A stretch of DNA of 37,507 nucleotides from Endotrypanum monterogeii (GCA_000333855.2 CM007329.1:267629-305135); one strand, 5' to 3'. Shown: positions 7,801 to 16,486, numbered from the stretch's first letter. The notes: generated by a model not told the origin, from the letters alone. Program-made: numbers and translations.

Positions 7801-10800
7801 CTCGGAGTACACCCTGTGCAACCCCTCGACCTGACTGTCGAGAAACCCGAACTGGAACAGGCCCACGTGTGCACGCCACACATGCACGTCCCTGAGCCGA
7901 AACTGCTTCCCTATGGCCGAGTCCTCCGCAACGGCCAGCCTCTGGATCGCGGCGTCGACCAGCCTCGAGAACTTGATGACGTTGCCGCCGGAGTCCTTCT
8001 CGTCCTCGTCCGCATCGCCATAATCGCCACTGCGGAGTGTTTCGTTAACGCTGGAAACGATGGCCGAGTGAGACGCCTTGCCGTGCGCTAGGAAATGGGC
8101 AACGGCGCGCTCAATGTCGGGTAAGGACATGGGGGCCTGGAACGACGCCTTGGAAGTATCGCTGACGATGGTGAGGAGGAGCCGCAGAAAATGAGTGTAG
8201 CCGTCTATGCAGCGTCGGTTAAAGCGGCGCTGCGCTGATGGCGTTCGTAGGGGGCCGTGGAGGTGATCGTCCGACACTGTCTGTTCCGAGCCTTGGCCTT
8301 GCCGTGTGCGGAGAGGTTGTTGGCGTGCCTGACTCGCATCCTCGACGTGGGTAGTGCCATGGCCTCGCTTGGCGTATGAGAAGCGCTGGAGGATCTGCAG
8401 TGCCATGTCAGCCGGGGCCAATTCTGTTGTCAGTACCTGCATCATCAGGATGTCGAACTCCGCGGAGACGCCGCGGGCGTAGGTCAGATACATGGAAACT
8501 GAAGAAGAAACATCGTAGTCATCTCGGCGCCACAAACCGTCCAAAACTTGGCCAATCAGCACATGCGGCATGACCAAAGCATCGAGGAGCTGCTGCGAAA
8601 ACATGACCCGATCCTGTGCGTCACGCGTCACCTCAGCTCGAAACTGGAAGAAGGCATCAAGCAGAGACCTCAGAGGGCGGTTCGCGCATGTGGGGGTATC
8701 AGAGAAGCTCGACAGCTTCTCTGGTCGTGCGGTGTTCATGGTGCAAGCACCTGGAAGGCCGGTGATGCGAGTCGAGGTGAGCACCTCTGTTGGGGCGGTG
8801 GGGATCTGTGACGACCTACTCTGCTTCGCAGAAGCGAAGCGTTGATGCTCGATGACCCACGCAGTGAGAACAGCACCGAAGATGCGGGGAAGATGGTTTG
8901 AGAAGGTTGTGGCGTGTGCATGGGGCTCCACCAGCGCGTACTCGAAAATGTCCATCGAGCAAAGGGACGGTAAAGCACGTTCCTGCGGTGGTGATAAAAA
9001 CGACGACTGCGTGTGAGAGCCGCCCGTAGAGTCCCTGCGGGGTTGCGCTACTTCGGTCGCGGAGGCATCCGACTTGCATGCCCCTTCCTTACCCTGTGAG
9101 TTGCTGTCATCGATCCCTGCCGCCCGACTGGTGGGCAAGAAGGCCGATCTTTTCCGCTCCAGCACTACGGAGCGACACCGACGACAAAAACCGTCGCGCT
9201 GCTTCTCCAAGACAACATCCATAGTCCGACTGACCTCATAGAGAGCCTGGATTGTGTACCCCATCGCTGTCGCCATCGCTGGGGCCGCCATGACGCTTGC
9301 GTCAGCAGATGACTCACATCCCTCCTCCTCATTGACAGATTTGGTGAACGCTACCGATCCTGGATTCTCCGTCAACCGTTGCCTGTACAGGACACGTGCC
9401 TGCACAGTAGCCAGAGGACCCCGCTCCAGCAGCAAGAGGGCTTCATCCTCTCCACTACTCACTCGGCAAGCCGACAGCAACTCTATCAAGCCGCCTTTCT
9501 GTCGCTGGGGATCGGGTGGGATGTCAAAGGCAGTTGCGCCGCGCCACGTTTCCCAGATCTCCGCAGGCACGCCTAGCCCCTCGGTGATGGAGGTGGAAGA
9601 AATGGCAGGCATCGCGCTAGAGGATTTGAATGTCGTTGCCGCAGGCATTCGCAAGAGGAGCGACAGAACTATCCGCATGGCGTGCACCCAAAGCCAAGTT
9701 TGCCGTGAGAGACAGCGGCCAAGAAAGTCGGGTATGGGGTAGTGGTGGGACCCTGAGGGCGCGTCGGGGTTCTTGTAAATGTAGCCGCTGATGGCCAAGC
9801 TGCCGGCAATCTGTGCGAAGGCGCGCCACGCCAGTCGGTTCACTACAAACGTGTAGCAGGCTGCAGGAGACACAGCGAGACACGAATACAGAGAGGTGAT
9901 GCTAGACAGTGAAATATTATGGGCCTGATGGCTCACAAACACAAGTCCGTCACGCGAGAGCTGCGCCATTTTCGCAACTCGATTCGCACTGGCGCCCCCA
10001 ATCCTGTCGCGTGCGAGCCACAACGCACACAGAAGCGAACTCATTTCCCTGTGCAGGACCGTGTTAGTCGCCGCCCTGTAGGGCAGGTGAGCAGGCATCA
10101 TCAAATACAAGACCACGTCGGGATTGGTCAACACCTGTATTTGGTAGTGGGATAAGGAGTCTTTCTTGTCCCCTTCTTGCTCCTCAGTGTTGATGTGCTC
10201 TGCGTAAGTCGCCATGAGCCCACCAACCGGAAAGCGGAACTCGGCGACGCTGAGACAATGTCCGACACACCGAACAAGTGTGCTTAGCCATTGCATCTCC
10301 TTTTTCTCCCTCTTCAATGAAAACTTCTTGACTGTGGAAGACTGCGAAGCCTCGTAAAGAAACACGATGTGCACGCAGGTGAAGTTGGAGGGTAGCATGT
10401 CAAGGACGGGATCGACCATCGAAGGGGCTGTGGCTACTTCACAGCTTATTTCCTCGTTAGCGTGGAGACTGGTGACCTCGGCGGCAAAACTGCAGCGCGT
10501 GGCCATATGCACTGGCTCTGCCCAAAGCTGCGCCACGAGGCGCTTGGCCACGTCGCTGGCATCCATGAGCTCCCACAGCCGCCGTATCGTTCCGGACAAC
10601 CACATTGACAACCAGTCAACCCTGGCTGAAATACGAGCGACATCGCCCAGCGGTGGTTCCTCCACGTCACTGACGCGTCCACTTGGACTGCATCGGTCTG
10701 TGGCATGGCATCTGCCAGCTGCCTTGGTGAAATAGGCCCTGTACGCAGCCCATCGCTGCCGTCCTGAGCGAGTCGGTGCCTGAGTCTGCAGAACGTCCAG

Positions 10801-11628
10801 GCGCATGTGCTGCAGAAGCGTGATGGAGATGTACTGAATGACCCCTCGCAGCACCGACATCACCCACACCCGATCTTCCTCCGCTATCGATTCGAGAGGA
10901 TCAAGCGTAGACTTTCCCTCGCTCGCGGCAGCAGCAGCAGCAGCGGCTGCCCGGTGGCGGCTGCAGAAGGACTCGGGCTTCCACGCGGTTGGGTCTCCGC
11001 AGTCGCACATGCCCCCGCCTGAGCTCTGCGTGATACGGTAGCGGTGGTTCACGCAGGAGGAGTGGCGAAAGCAGTCCATGCACATCACACACGTGGAGTC
11101 CGTGCCGCAGTCTAGACAACGGACGACCATCTCCTGCCCTTGGCAGAAGCGGCCGCACACAGGCGAGGGCGCTACGTCGCTGCTGGCTGACGCAAAGGTA
11201 GTCAGCAGATCTTTTCGATCACCGCAGTCCAAGAAAAATAGCTTCAACCACGCATGTAGGGGACTGTGAAGCTGCGCACTGCTTATCTGTGCCACGTATG
11301 GGAGGGACTGAAGCTGCTGGATGCCCGCCTCGATGACTGCCTCCAATTTTACCGGATGACGACGCAGGAGGCGGATGTAGGAGGGATCCACCACGTGACC
11401 TAAAATGGACGCGGTACTTGCACCCAAAACATCCTCGATTGCGTGGGTAGTGAGTTCACTTCCCTTCCGAATGTAATCGACAAGGAGGTCGTCTGCAAAG
11501 TGTTCCTCGACTATGGCAACCAATTCCGTCCTCTCGCACCCGCGAGGTATGTCAACGTTGCGCTTCAGCGCATACTCGAGGAGGTTTTTGATGCCCCACG
11601 TCGACGGAGCATCAGGGTTGTAGCTCAT
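4834..11628 (-). CDS. UBR1-family E3 ubiquitin ligase (N-recognin-like)
   Basis: Probable E3 ligase that binds substrates through a UBR box and passes ubiquitin via a RING, as in the N-degron pathway. The 2,264-residue protein (start MSYNPDAPSTW) has four recognisable parts. The N-terminus (about 7-50) resembles a SAP-like helical motif. A UBR box at 158-225 is Cys/His-rich, opens CGRFCQG and contains MCDCGDP and a final CSRH. An H2-type RING at about 1672-1757 runs from CCVC through CGHGAHKSC to CPLC. A C-terminal UBR-family cap at about 2140-2264 has CTICG, CCRCG and DEYGEHDRNLHRG, matching the end of UBR1/UBR2. I see no ClpS-like domain after the UBR box, so recognition of bulky hydrophobic N-termini may be missing, as in UBR3-type proteins. 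An acidic Ser/Asp insert is encoded near 7390-7470. The frame reaches a GTG at 11658, but the first ATG is 11628 and an acceptor AG lies 58 bases upstream. It is longer than human UBR1 (about 1,750). Confidence 0.9.
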   Translation of the reverse strand: MSYNPDAPSTWGIKNLLEYALKRNVDIPRGCERTELVAIVEEHFADDLLVDYIRKGSELTTHAIEDVLGASTASILGHVVDPSYIRLLRRHPVKLEAVIEAGIQQLQSLPYVAQISSAQLHSPLHAWLKLFFLDCGDRKDLLTTFASASSDVAPSPVCGRFCQGQEMVVRCLDCGTDSTCVMCMDCFRHSSCVNHRYRITQSSGGGMCDCGDPTAWKPESFCSRHRAAAAAAAAASEGKSTLDPLESIAEEDRVWVMSVLRGVIQYISITLLQHMRLDVLQTQAPTRSGRQRWAAYRAYFTKAAGRCHATDRCSPSGRVSDVEEPPLGDVARISARVDWLSMWLSGTIRRLWELMDASDVAKRLVAQLWAEPVHMATRCSFAAEVTSLHANEEISCEVATAPSMVDPVLDMLPSNFTCVHIVFLYEASQSSTVKKFSLKREKKEMQWLSTLVRCVGHCLSVAEFRFPVGGLMATYAEHINTEEQEGDKKDSLSHYQIQVLTNPDVVLYLMMPAHLPYRAATNTVLHREMSSLLCALWLARDRIGGASANRVAKMAQLSRDGLVFVSHQAHNISLSSITSLYSCLAVSPAACYTFVVNRLAWRAFAQIAGSLAISGYIYKNPDAPSGSHHYPIPDFLGRCLSRQTWLWVHAMRIVLSLLLRMPAATTFKSSSAMPAISSTSITEGLGVPAEIWETWRGATAFDIPPDPQRQKGGLIELLSACRVSSGEDEALLLLERGPLATVQARVLYRQRLTENPGSVAFTKSVNEEEGCESSADASVMAAPAMATAMGYTIQALYEVSRTMDVVLEKQRDGFCRRCRSVVLERKRSAFLPTSRAAGIDDSNSQGKEGACKSDASATEVAQPRRDSTGGSHTQSSFLSPPQERALPSLCSMDIFEYALVEPHAHATTFSNHLPRIFGAVLTAWVIEHQRFASAKQSRSSQIPTAPTEVLTSTRITGLPGACTMNTARPEKLSSFSDTPTCANRPLRSLLDAFFQFRAEVTRDAQDRVMFSQQLLDALVMPHVLIGQVLDGLWRRDDYDVSSSVSMYLTYARGVSAEFDILMMQVLTTELAPADMALQILQRFSYAKRGHGTTHVEDASQARQQPLRTRQGQGSEQTVSDDHLHGPLRTPSAQRRFNRRCIDGYTHFLRLLLTIVSDTSKASFQAPMSLPDIERAVAHFLAHGKASHSAIVSSVNETLRSGDYGDADEDEKDSGGNVIKFSRLVDAAIQRLAVAEDSAIGKQFRLRDVHVWRAHVGLFQFGFLDSQVEGLHRVYSELVSAADMARERGEASSALGLGDGGDGANSGGEAAQQQRASLPPTQLSDTAMYAELVPTTRALLHTDAVLLPALYVLHAYTGRNSPMVAASDPDGGAASAHAAARKSRRLPNDSATHEGHSEGSDDERSSDDAKDTKPITREALLNATTALYLCVQDCVSICRAMRVIGGDGSDSAAATDKAAISWDAVELYLDRLGINEPSFTHASCAQWLPLSELVSCRTLLQKLQAPVRLESSLSKDMPTFTTRTSTDMLHRLRAYLRSNRDVDAYGCLEMVEAVLTQTGLATFDTTAMLSAQSGKDAAALSRKKVIQERQAMLMQRMRSRALKASEKAKTVISDGGAEIPSQAAELKRREGRGGTDVDGAMVSLPSVAERPLTGGAVGSLVGKLLLELTTVDCCVCRTITEEPLYLLCHTGSSDVLPRLGSLSLPDNRCVHGHLSMCGHGAHKSCVEKMFVRLSMLWLRWNFRSQNYLGPTEFNCPLCSTITTTLCPMPMLPSSGGDSCDLTGSNVSTVLKVSSPSPTGGSLFEEIQSNTVSAHRNRTVAVAEDFHTALANAAIGLSPSEDVPALVSTEDVLQRENEKAWKLSESIRTFGYACHLLLEAVKAGQDMSSRDLIGLFSLLTSITPTELQQHQAALRTNYKRNRQDKENLLIMDLLLSPRNASIKISMYLLTQVIPSFSEGCVEGLPTSMSDGSEDESTKVEDPTAWLDACFPDMIALWRIVGVLTLYKALVMDDAHHSIVLGSSTLTMAGAITLSTLNVASLQTPVTRRIAILRMLQYLLPVPHKSAETELRVVAEDVLAFINEGSNNRPTIDDQAGHRAGVENAILQYTTPEEWVSLLAEKLLHLPSVYATVLTRFAERQLCTICGREPMKPVLCCRCGKLMCMQPLTSPPELYSHTRACSGAVGIFLVVRTANFYVLELTSGRLYHYSSNYTDEYGEHDRNLHRGIPLFRNTQETRKLVLIWMLNKWGAQSSIFDVSNRMDLSAL

Positions 11629-11686
11629 GGCGCGGCACCACGGAAGCTCCTTCTTCACAGCAGCCGTGAAAAATCAAGGCGTACGT

Positions 11687-11730
11687 CTTGCACACGTCAG
11701 TGTGTGTGGTGGGGGGGGGGAATTGGGGGG
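11687..11730 (-). promoter_or_regulatory. Candidate spliced-leader acceptor for UBR ligase
   Basis: The minus strand shows C-runs (about 11730-11709), then CA-rich sequence. The first AG is at 11688-11687 (GCAAG). The leader to the ATG at 11628 would be 58 bases with no earlier ATG. The tract is C-rich rather than T-rich, so confidence is moderate. Confidence 0.45.
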
Positions 11731-12292
11731 TGTAGATGAGGACAGTAGTGGTAGTTGCAAGATACCTGAGAATGTAATTGTGAAGAAACACCAGCGATCG
11801 TGAGAATATAGCACGTAAGTATTGATAACAACGGGGCAGAAGAGGTAATTCAAAAAAGCAAAATAAAAAAAAAGGAGTTTGATGTTATAGATCGATTCTT
11901 ATCAGACAATAATCGTGCCTATCGTCCATACATTCACTCTGATTGATGTGTGCAGCAAAAGGGGGAGAAGGGGAGGCAACTTGCATTCTCCCTTTCTCCG
12001 TCACTCTCTCTGTTTCTCATCAAGAGGGCAAAAGTATATCGGATGGGACCCTATTCGTCATGTTCTTTATTTATTTATTTATTTTTTTTTCTGCGTGTGA
12101 AGTACTGGATCCTGTTTTGTGCATTTTTTCTTTTTTCTTTTCAACTTCAGCGCAGCGAGGAGCGGAGTGGAGGTGTGTGTGTGTGTGGGTGTCTGTCTGT
12201 CTGAAACGCGATATCTATGTCGATTAAGAGACACAGTGCATCCTTCCCTCTTTTTCCTCGAAATATATACCCTCCATTAGGGGAGATTTATG

Positions 12293-12296
<4 letters not shown>

Positions 12297-12348
<52 letters not shown>
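12297..12348. repeat. Compound (TA)15(TG)11 microsatellite
   Basis: Thirty bases of alternating TA switch abruptly to 22 bases of alternating TG on the plus strand. It lies in the presumed 3' UTR of the ACBP-domain gene. Alternating purine-pyrimidine of this type can melt or adopt Z-DNA and is usually polymorphic. Confidence 0.92.
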
Positions 12349-12621
12349 CGTACGGACCAACCGGGCATACAGATGCAAACCCGCATGTGGAGAGAAAGCA
12401 AGAAAAAAAAAAAAAAAGACCTCCGCGGAAGGTAGGCGACAGAGGGAGGATGGGATGGATCAATGGGCGATCCGAGAAGAGCACCACATATGCAGCATAG
12501 GTCAACATACGCATCCGCAAGTGCTCTCCCTCCACCCACTCCCCCCCTCCCCCCTTCCCTCTTTTACACACCCCCTTTTTTTTTTTTGCTAACTCCAACT
12601 TTTTTGTCGTGTTATCCTCAC

Positions 12622-15504
12622 TCACTTCTGAGATTTGCGTAGCGCCTCCACCATCATGTCATATTCGTTCACGTACATGTGCTTCGCATCCAGCGAGCTG
12701 AGCCCCTTCAGCTTTGCCCAGGCCTCCCACTTCGCCCTTCCAGCGTAGTCGAACACGCCTGGGCGACTGGTGTTGACATCACCACACGTCGCCTGCTTAA
12801 AGAGGGAATAGAACTTCAGCTTCACTTCGTTGCTCTCCCTGCTAGCCATCGCAGCAAACGCGTGCTGTGCTGAGGCAAACCGCTCGTCGATGGAAGGAAC
12901 GGGATTTTTGTTGCCCCCATGCGCGGACGTGCCCGATGCCAAGGCGCCGGTGTCCACGTCGTCGTCGCTGCCGCCGTTGGGGAACAGAACCGAGAAGAGC
13001 GCTGGTAGGGGATCCTGGCCGGTCTTCAGTCGCCCACAGAAGGCGCCACGCAGACGCTGGACCGTCTCTGAAGTGTCGTTCGCTTCCTCGCCAAAAACAT
13101 CATCGGTGGCTGCGGCGGGGGGATGGTGTGCTGTGGGCGGAGTGGTAGCGTCAACAGTGAGAGAAGCCTCAGCAGCGCTGTTCGGGGTATGTTGCAGATG
13201 ACCCTGCTGCACAACCTGCGATGATGAACTGCCATGATCGTGTCTACCCTGGAGCGATGGCGCACCGCACAAATCGGAGAGGAAGCCTGTCCATAAGAGC
13301 AGCCAGCTCCCCAGCGCCGCCAGCGCTTCAGCCTTGGCTGCACTGGACGGCTGCGATGACGACGGCGACGGAGCAGCGCTCCCTCGCGCCATCACGGTCA
13401 ACTGATCACCCTCGTCCCAGCGCATCGTCCAGGCCACCTCAGCTGCCGCCATAACCTGTTCTACCACGGCATAGTAGAGTAGCTCCACACGAGAGCGGAA
13501 CTTCATGGGAGACCGTCCCCCCCTGGAGTTGCCACCCGCAGGATAAGAGGCCTCTGCCTCGGCGCCGTAACCAGCGCTCTGACGGGTGCTGCCGTCAGTA
13601 CCCACGACCCCGTGGCGCCCGGCATCTAGCCAAAGCTCTCGGAAGCGCTCAGCATGCGTGCTCGGACAACCCAGCACGTACGTGCGCAGCGGTGACGACC
13701 GACCGGGTACATCGGCAAGCAATGCCCTCACCTTACACACAAGTAGCCGCAGCATGGACGCGTCCTGCACCCGTGCAGCGGCCATAACCCCAGAGACCAG
13801 GACCGAGAGAAACAGTCCAGGAAACCTGTGAGTCGAGGTGAAGGAGAGATACCCCCCCCTAACCACAAAGTCGATGTAGTCCTCCGTAGTGCACACCGGT
13901 GACAGCAGCTTCGTGACGGCGATGAGGTGACCAGACCACAGGGTGGAATCGAGATCGGGGGCTCCCACTTTTGACTCCTTCAGCTGATGAATGGTGGTCA
14001 TCGTCATCCGATTTTCCTTCGTGATGTCCACGGCGCGGCGATGGCAGTCAGGGCAGCTGTTTTCCTCAACTACCTCACGGCACCCAATCCAGGTGGCAAC
14101 AAATGCCAGGCGATGAACCTGCTGCGGCGGACTACACCACCAAAACGGCTCTGGCGGCAACGCGTGTGAATGAATACCACATCTGCATTTATGCAGCGCA
14201 CCGGTAATGCTCTGCGCGCTGGTGTCTCCTTCCAACGAGAAAGAGCTGGGAGAGGTTGACGGAACTGCAGTGCGGAGGGGCGGAGATGGGTTGAGAGGGG
14301 AGAGGTGTGCCGGTACCACCCCCGCCTCGGTTATCAAAGGCTCCTTTATTCGGCTGCTGTCGCGCATGCTGCGATCGGTCGTAAGTCTCTGCCCCCGGAG
14401 GATAGGGGCCAAGTTGCCCCGGAACGCGTGTATCACTTTGGAGAGCAACACAAGATCGCCTTCGTCGCACATCTCAAAAAATGCGTCGCCATCCACCAAC
14501 AGCGGGGGATGATGTAGGGGCAGCGCGCCGAGGCTGCCACAGTAGTCGCCCACAAAGGCGGTCGCGGACTCTGGCACAGCCGGCGTGGTGCACTGTGCGC
14601 GCCGCTTCATCTCGAAGATGATACTCTGCAGCAGCGGACGCATGGCCAGGAGGACGTTGCTGAGGCAGTATTCCTCGCCTCTGTCCTCGTAAAGTGAACC
14701 CCCTCCCCTCGTTGGGACTTCTTTGCTCCGGCAAAGGTTGTCCATGGCCGATGTTTCACTGACAGCGTTGCCCCTGCAGCAGTGGCCACCAGCAGCAGCG
14801 GCATTCTCAACACCATCTGGGTAGCTGTTCCCCGCGGAAGTGGGGTGAGGAGTGTCGTTATCGAGCTGGGAGAGCAGAACTACTGCGCCGGCGAGTTCTC
14901 GACGTACCTGACAGTCGAGAGTCGGCAGGTTTGAGACCGGACGACGCATCACGGCGTAGTCCTTTGCCGATGTATTCGACGTGGCACTCATGGGCGCCTG
15001 CACTGGGGGTGGAGAGGTCTGATCATCTACTGCAGGGATGCCACCAACCACGGTTGAGGTATCCGTAATGGACCTCATCGCGGACACTGCGTGTGTTAAA
15101 TGAAACCAAAGGATTTGCTGAGCTGCCGGGTTGTTGGCCGTCATGAGAGCCACGTGCAGTGGGCACCACAAGTCTATGGCGCAGTCCATGTCGCGCCGTG
15201 TCTCCTCGGGGACTGCCATAGGATCGTCCAGGAGACTCACCTCTACCAACACAGCGCGGTAGGCGTGCTCTGCGGCGAGCCCAATAGAAGACTTCTGCAC
15301 ATCTGCCTGCATGGATAGCACGCGCGACTTGATGTATTCGCTGCCATTGACGGGGTCAATGCCGCTGTCATCGAGTACCCGGAAGGTCATAAGTTCCCCT
15401 TGGTGAACGGCGGTGTACCACCACATGTTGTCCTCGCCGGGTCTGCGCAAGACGGTGAACTCCGCCTGCACAGCCGAACCATCGGCAGCTTCACCAGAGA
15501 ACAT
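12622..15504 (-). CDS. Ankyrin-like repeat protein with C-terminal acyl-CoA-binding (ACBP) domain
   Basis: Probable binder of long-chain acyl-CoA esters, fused to a long interaction region. From the ATG at 15504 it has 960 residues. The last 90 (871-960) form an ACBP domain that aligns without gaps to the 86-residue family: Y899, K903, K925 and Y944 equal ACBP Y28, K32, K54 and Y73. ACBP Y31 is replaced by F902 (YSLFKQAT). Degenerate ankyrin-like segments occur near 27-55 (YTAVHQGELMTFRVL), 108-137 (CPLHVAL) and in the middle. A Cys/His cluster (C440, C442, H445, C484, C487, H488) may bind zinc. Ser/Ala-rich linkers separate these parts. No signal peptide or membrane span was seen. The frame extends six codons to a GTG at 15522. 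The first ATG (15504) is taken as start, but a T/C tract ending at about 15530 has no AG before that ATG, so the leader is uncertain (Met27 is the next in-frame option). Confidence 0.85.
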   Translation of the reverse strand: MFSGEAADGSAVQAEFTVLRRPGEDNMWWYTAVHQGELMTFRVLDDSGIDPVNGSEYIKSRVLSMQADVQKSSIGLAAEHAYRAVLVEVSLLDDPMAVPEETRRDMDCAIDLWCPLHVALMTANNPAAQQILWFHLTHAVSAMRSITDTSTVVGGIPAVDDQTSPPPVQAPMSATSNTSAKDYAVMRRPVSNLPTLDCQVRRELAGAVVLLSQLDNDTPHPTSAGNSYPDGVENAAAAGGHCCRGNAVSETSAMDNLCRSKEVPTRGGGSLYEDRGEEYCLSNVLLAMRPLLQSIIFEMKRRAQCTTPAVPESATAFVGDYCGSLGALPLHHPPLLVDGDAFFEMCDEGDLVLLSKVIHAFRGNLAPILRGQRLTTDRSMRDSSRIKEPLITEAGVVPAHLSPLNPSPPLRTAVPSTSPSSFSLEGDTSAQSITGALHKCRCGIHSHALPPEPFWWCSPPQQVHRLAFVATWIGCREVVEENSCPDCHRRAVDITKENRMTMTTIHQLKESKVGAPDLDSTLWSGHLIAVTKLLSPVCTTEDYIDFVVRGGYLSFTSTHRFPGLFLSVLVSGVMAAARVQDASMLRLLVCKVRALLADVPGRSSPLRTYVLGCPSTHAERFRELWLDAGRHGVVGTDGSTRQSAGYGAEAEASYPAGGNSRGGRSPMKFRSRVELLYYAVVEQVMAAAEVAWTMRWDEGDQLTVMARGSAAPSPSSSQPSSAAKAEALAALGSWLLLWTGFLSDLCGAPSLQGRHDHGSSSSQVVQQGHLQHTPNSAAEASLTVDATTPPTAHHPPAAATDDVFGEEANDTSETVQRLRGAFCGRLKTGQDPLPALFSVLFPNGGSDDDVDTGALASGTSAHGGNKNPVPSIDERFASAQHAFAAMASRESNEVKLKFYSLFKQATCGDVNTSRPGVFDYAGRAKWEAWAKLKGLSSLDAKHMYVNEYDMMVEALRKSQK

Positions 15505-15580
15505 CCCAATAGGCACCGGCACGTGCGGCAGGAGGGAAAAAAAAAGAGGGAGGAAGGAAAAGTGTCTGTATGTATGTGAC

Positions 15581-15650
15581 TATAGTATATCTATATATAT
15601 ATATATATATAGTATATATATATATACTATATTTATATGTATATATATTG
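15581..15650. repeat. TA-rich repeat containing a 26-base perfect palindrome
   Basis: Alternating TA broken by TAG, CTA and TTT. Positions 15607-15632 are perfectly self-complementary, centred on a TA run with GT/AC at both shoulders. It could extrude as a cruciform or fold in RNA. If the acceptor at 15675 is used it lies within the 5' UTR of the ACBP-domain mRNA, 75-130 bases before the ATG. Confidence 0.85.
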
Positions 15651-15674
15651 TCGATGAGTGCAACCCAACAGTCT

Positions 15675-15716
15675 CTGAGGCAGGTCAAAGGTGAGGACAC
15701 GGTAAGGGAAAGGAGA
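15675..15716 (-). promoter_or_regulatory. Candidate spliced-leader acceptor for the ACBP-domain gene
   Basis: The minus strand reads C/T-rich from about 15716 and ends in CTGCCTCAG, with the AG at 15676-15675. Use gives a leader of about 170 bases that includes the TA palindrome. The other tract, closer to the ATG (about 15560-15531), has its first AG inside the coding frame, codon 5 onward, so this one is preferred. Confidence 0.45.
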
Positions 15717-16445
15717 TAAGTAGGCAGGGTAGTAGACCAAATAAGGGCGCGCAGAAGACCCATCCTCCCTCCCCCGTTGGTGTGGATTGGTGCAGGGGGG
15801 GGGGAGAGATCGACGACATCACTAAACCTGAAAGCGGGGAGGAGAAGCTGAGAGCTCACTCCAGTGAGACCACAAAGAAAGGCGAGCGCTGGCAAACCAA
15901 CAGCGTCCACAAAGCAGCGCAGCCATACACCTACGCGTTGCACGCACCCGTGCGGCAGCTTTTTTTCCTGCTAGCTCAAGGAGACAATGTTTTGGAATGA
16001 GCGCGCGCGACCTCGCACATTGGAGTGCATGAGTGTTTACATGGGGAAGTATATATATTTATATATATTTATAAATGTTTGTGTTTGCGCGCGCAAAAAA
16101 AAAAATTCCATACATGCATACATCAGTTTTTTTTGTTTTTTTATTCTTTCTTCTTGATACATGTACATGCGTCCACACACTGGATCTGCAGGCGAGTGGT
16201 CTGGAAAGCAAGAAAGCTGAACAAAAACAAAAAGGGGGGAGGGAGGGCTGAGGGAGTAGGTGAGTCGAGTGAACTCAAATGTATAAATAGATTCCGTACA
16301 GGGCAGCGAAACACACAATCAAGATAATTTTCAAGAGGAGAGACCCAAACTGGCAGTGGAAACAGGTAGGAACCCCATTAGCTCATGCGTGAAACGACGT
16401 GAAGACACACAACGAGGGGGCAGTCTTGAGAACCAAGCAATACCT

Positions 16446-16486
16446 GCACGCACGCACGCACGCACACAGACAGACAGACAGACAGA
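16446..16486. repeat. Tetranucleotide repeats (CACG)n and (ACAG)n
   Basis: About 20 bases of CACG repeat switch to about 20 bases of ACAG repeat, 40 to 80 bases downstream of the giant gene's stop codon, in its 3' UTR. Confidence 0.9.

Larger units (their letters stand above)
11629..12621. other. Intergenic region, ACBP-domain gene to UBR ligase
   Basis: About 990 bases. The right part is the 3' UTR of the ACBP-domain gene, and the left end is the ligase leader. It contains a compound (TA)n(TG)n repeat at 12297-12348, A-runs near 11861-11876 and 12400-12417, a TTTA repeat near 12065-12090 and the acceptor at 11687. No gene was found: the short open frames in both strands here mostly translate repeats. 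Confidence 0.6.

Noticed and set aside
7189..8091. Plus-strand open frame of 300 codons
   Set aside because: It is antisense to the UBR ligase frame, Arg/Val/Gly-rich without family resemblance, has no acceptor signal, and lies opposite to the direction of the gene array. Such shadows are common in GC-rich coding sequence.
16446..16486. Possible CRISPR-like or satellite array
   Set aside because: It is only simple tetranucleotide repetition without spacers, in a eukaryotic 3' UTR.
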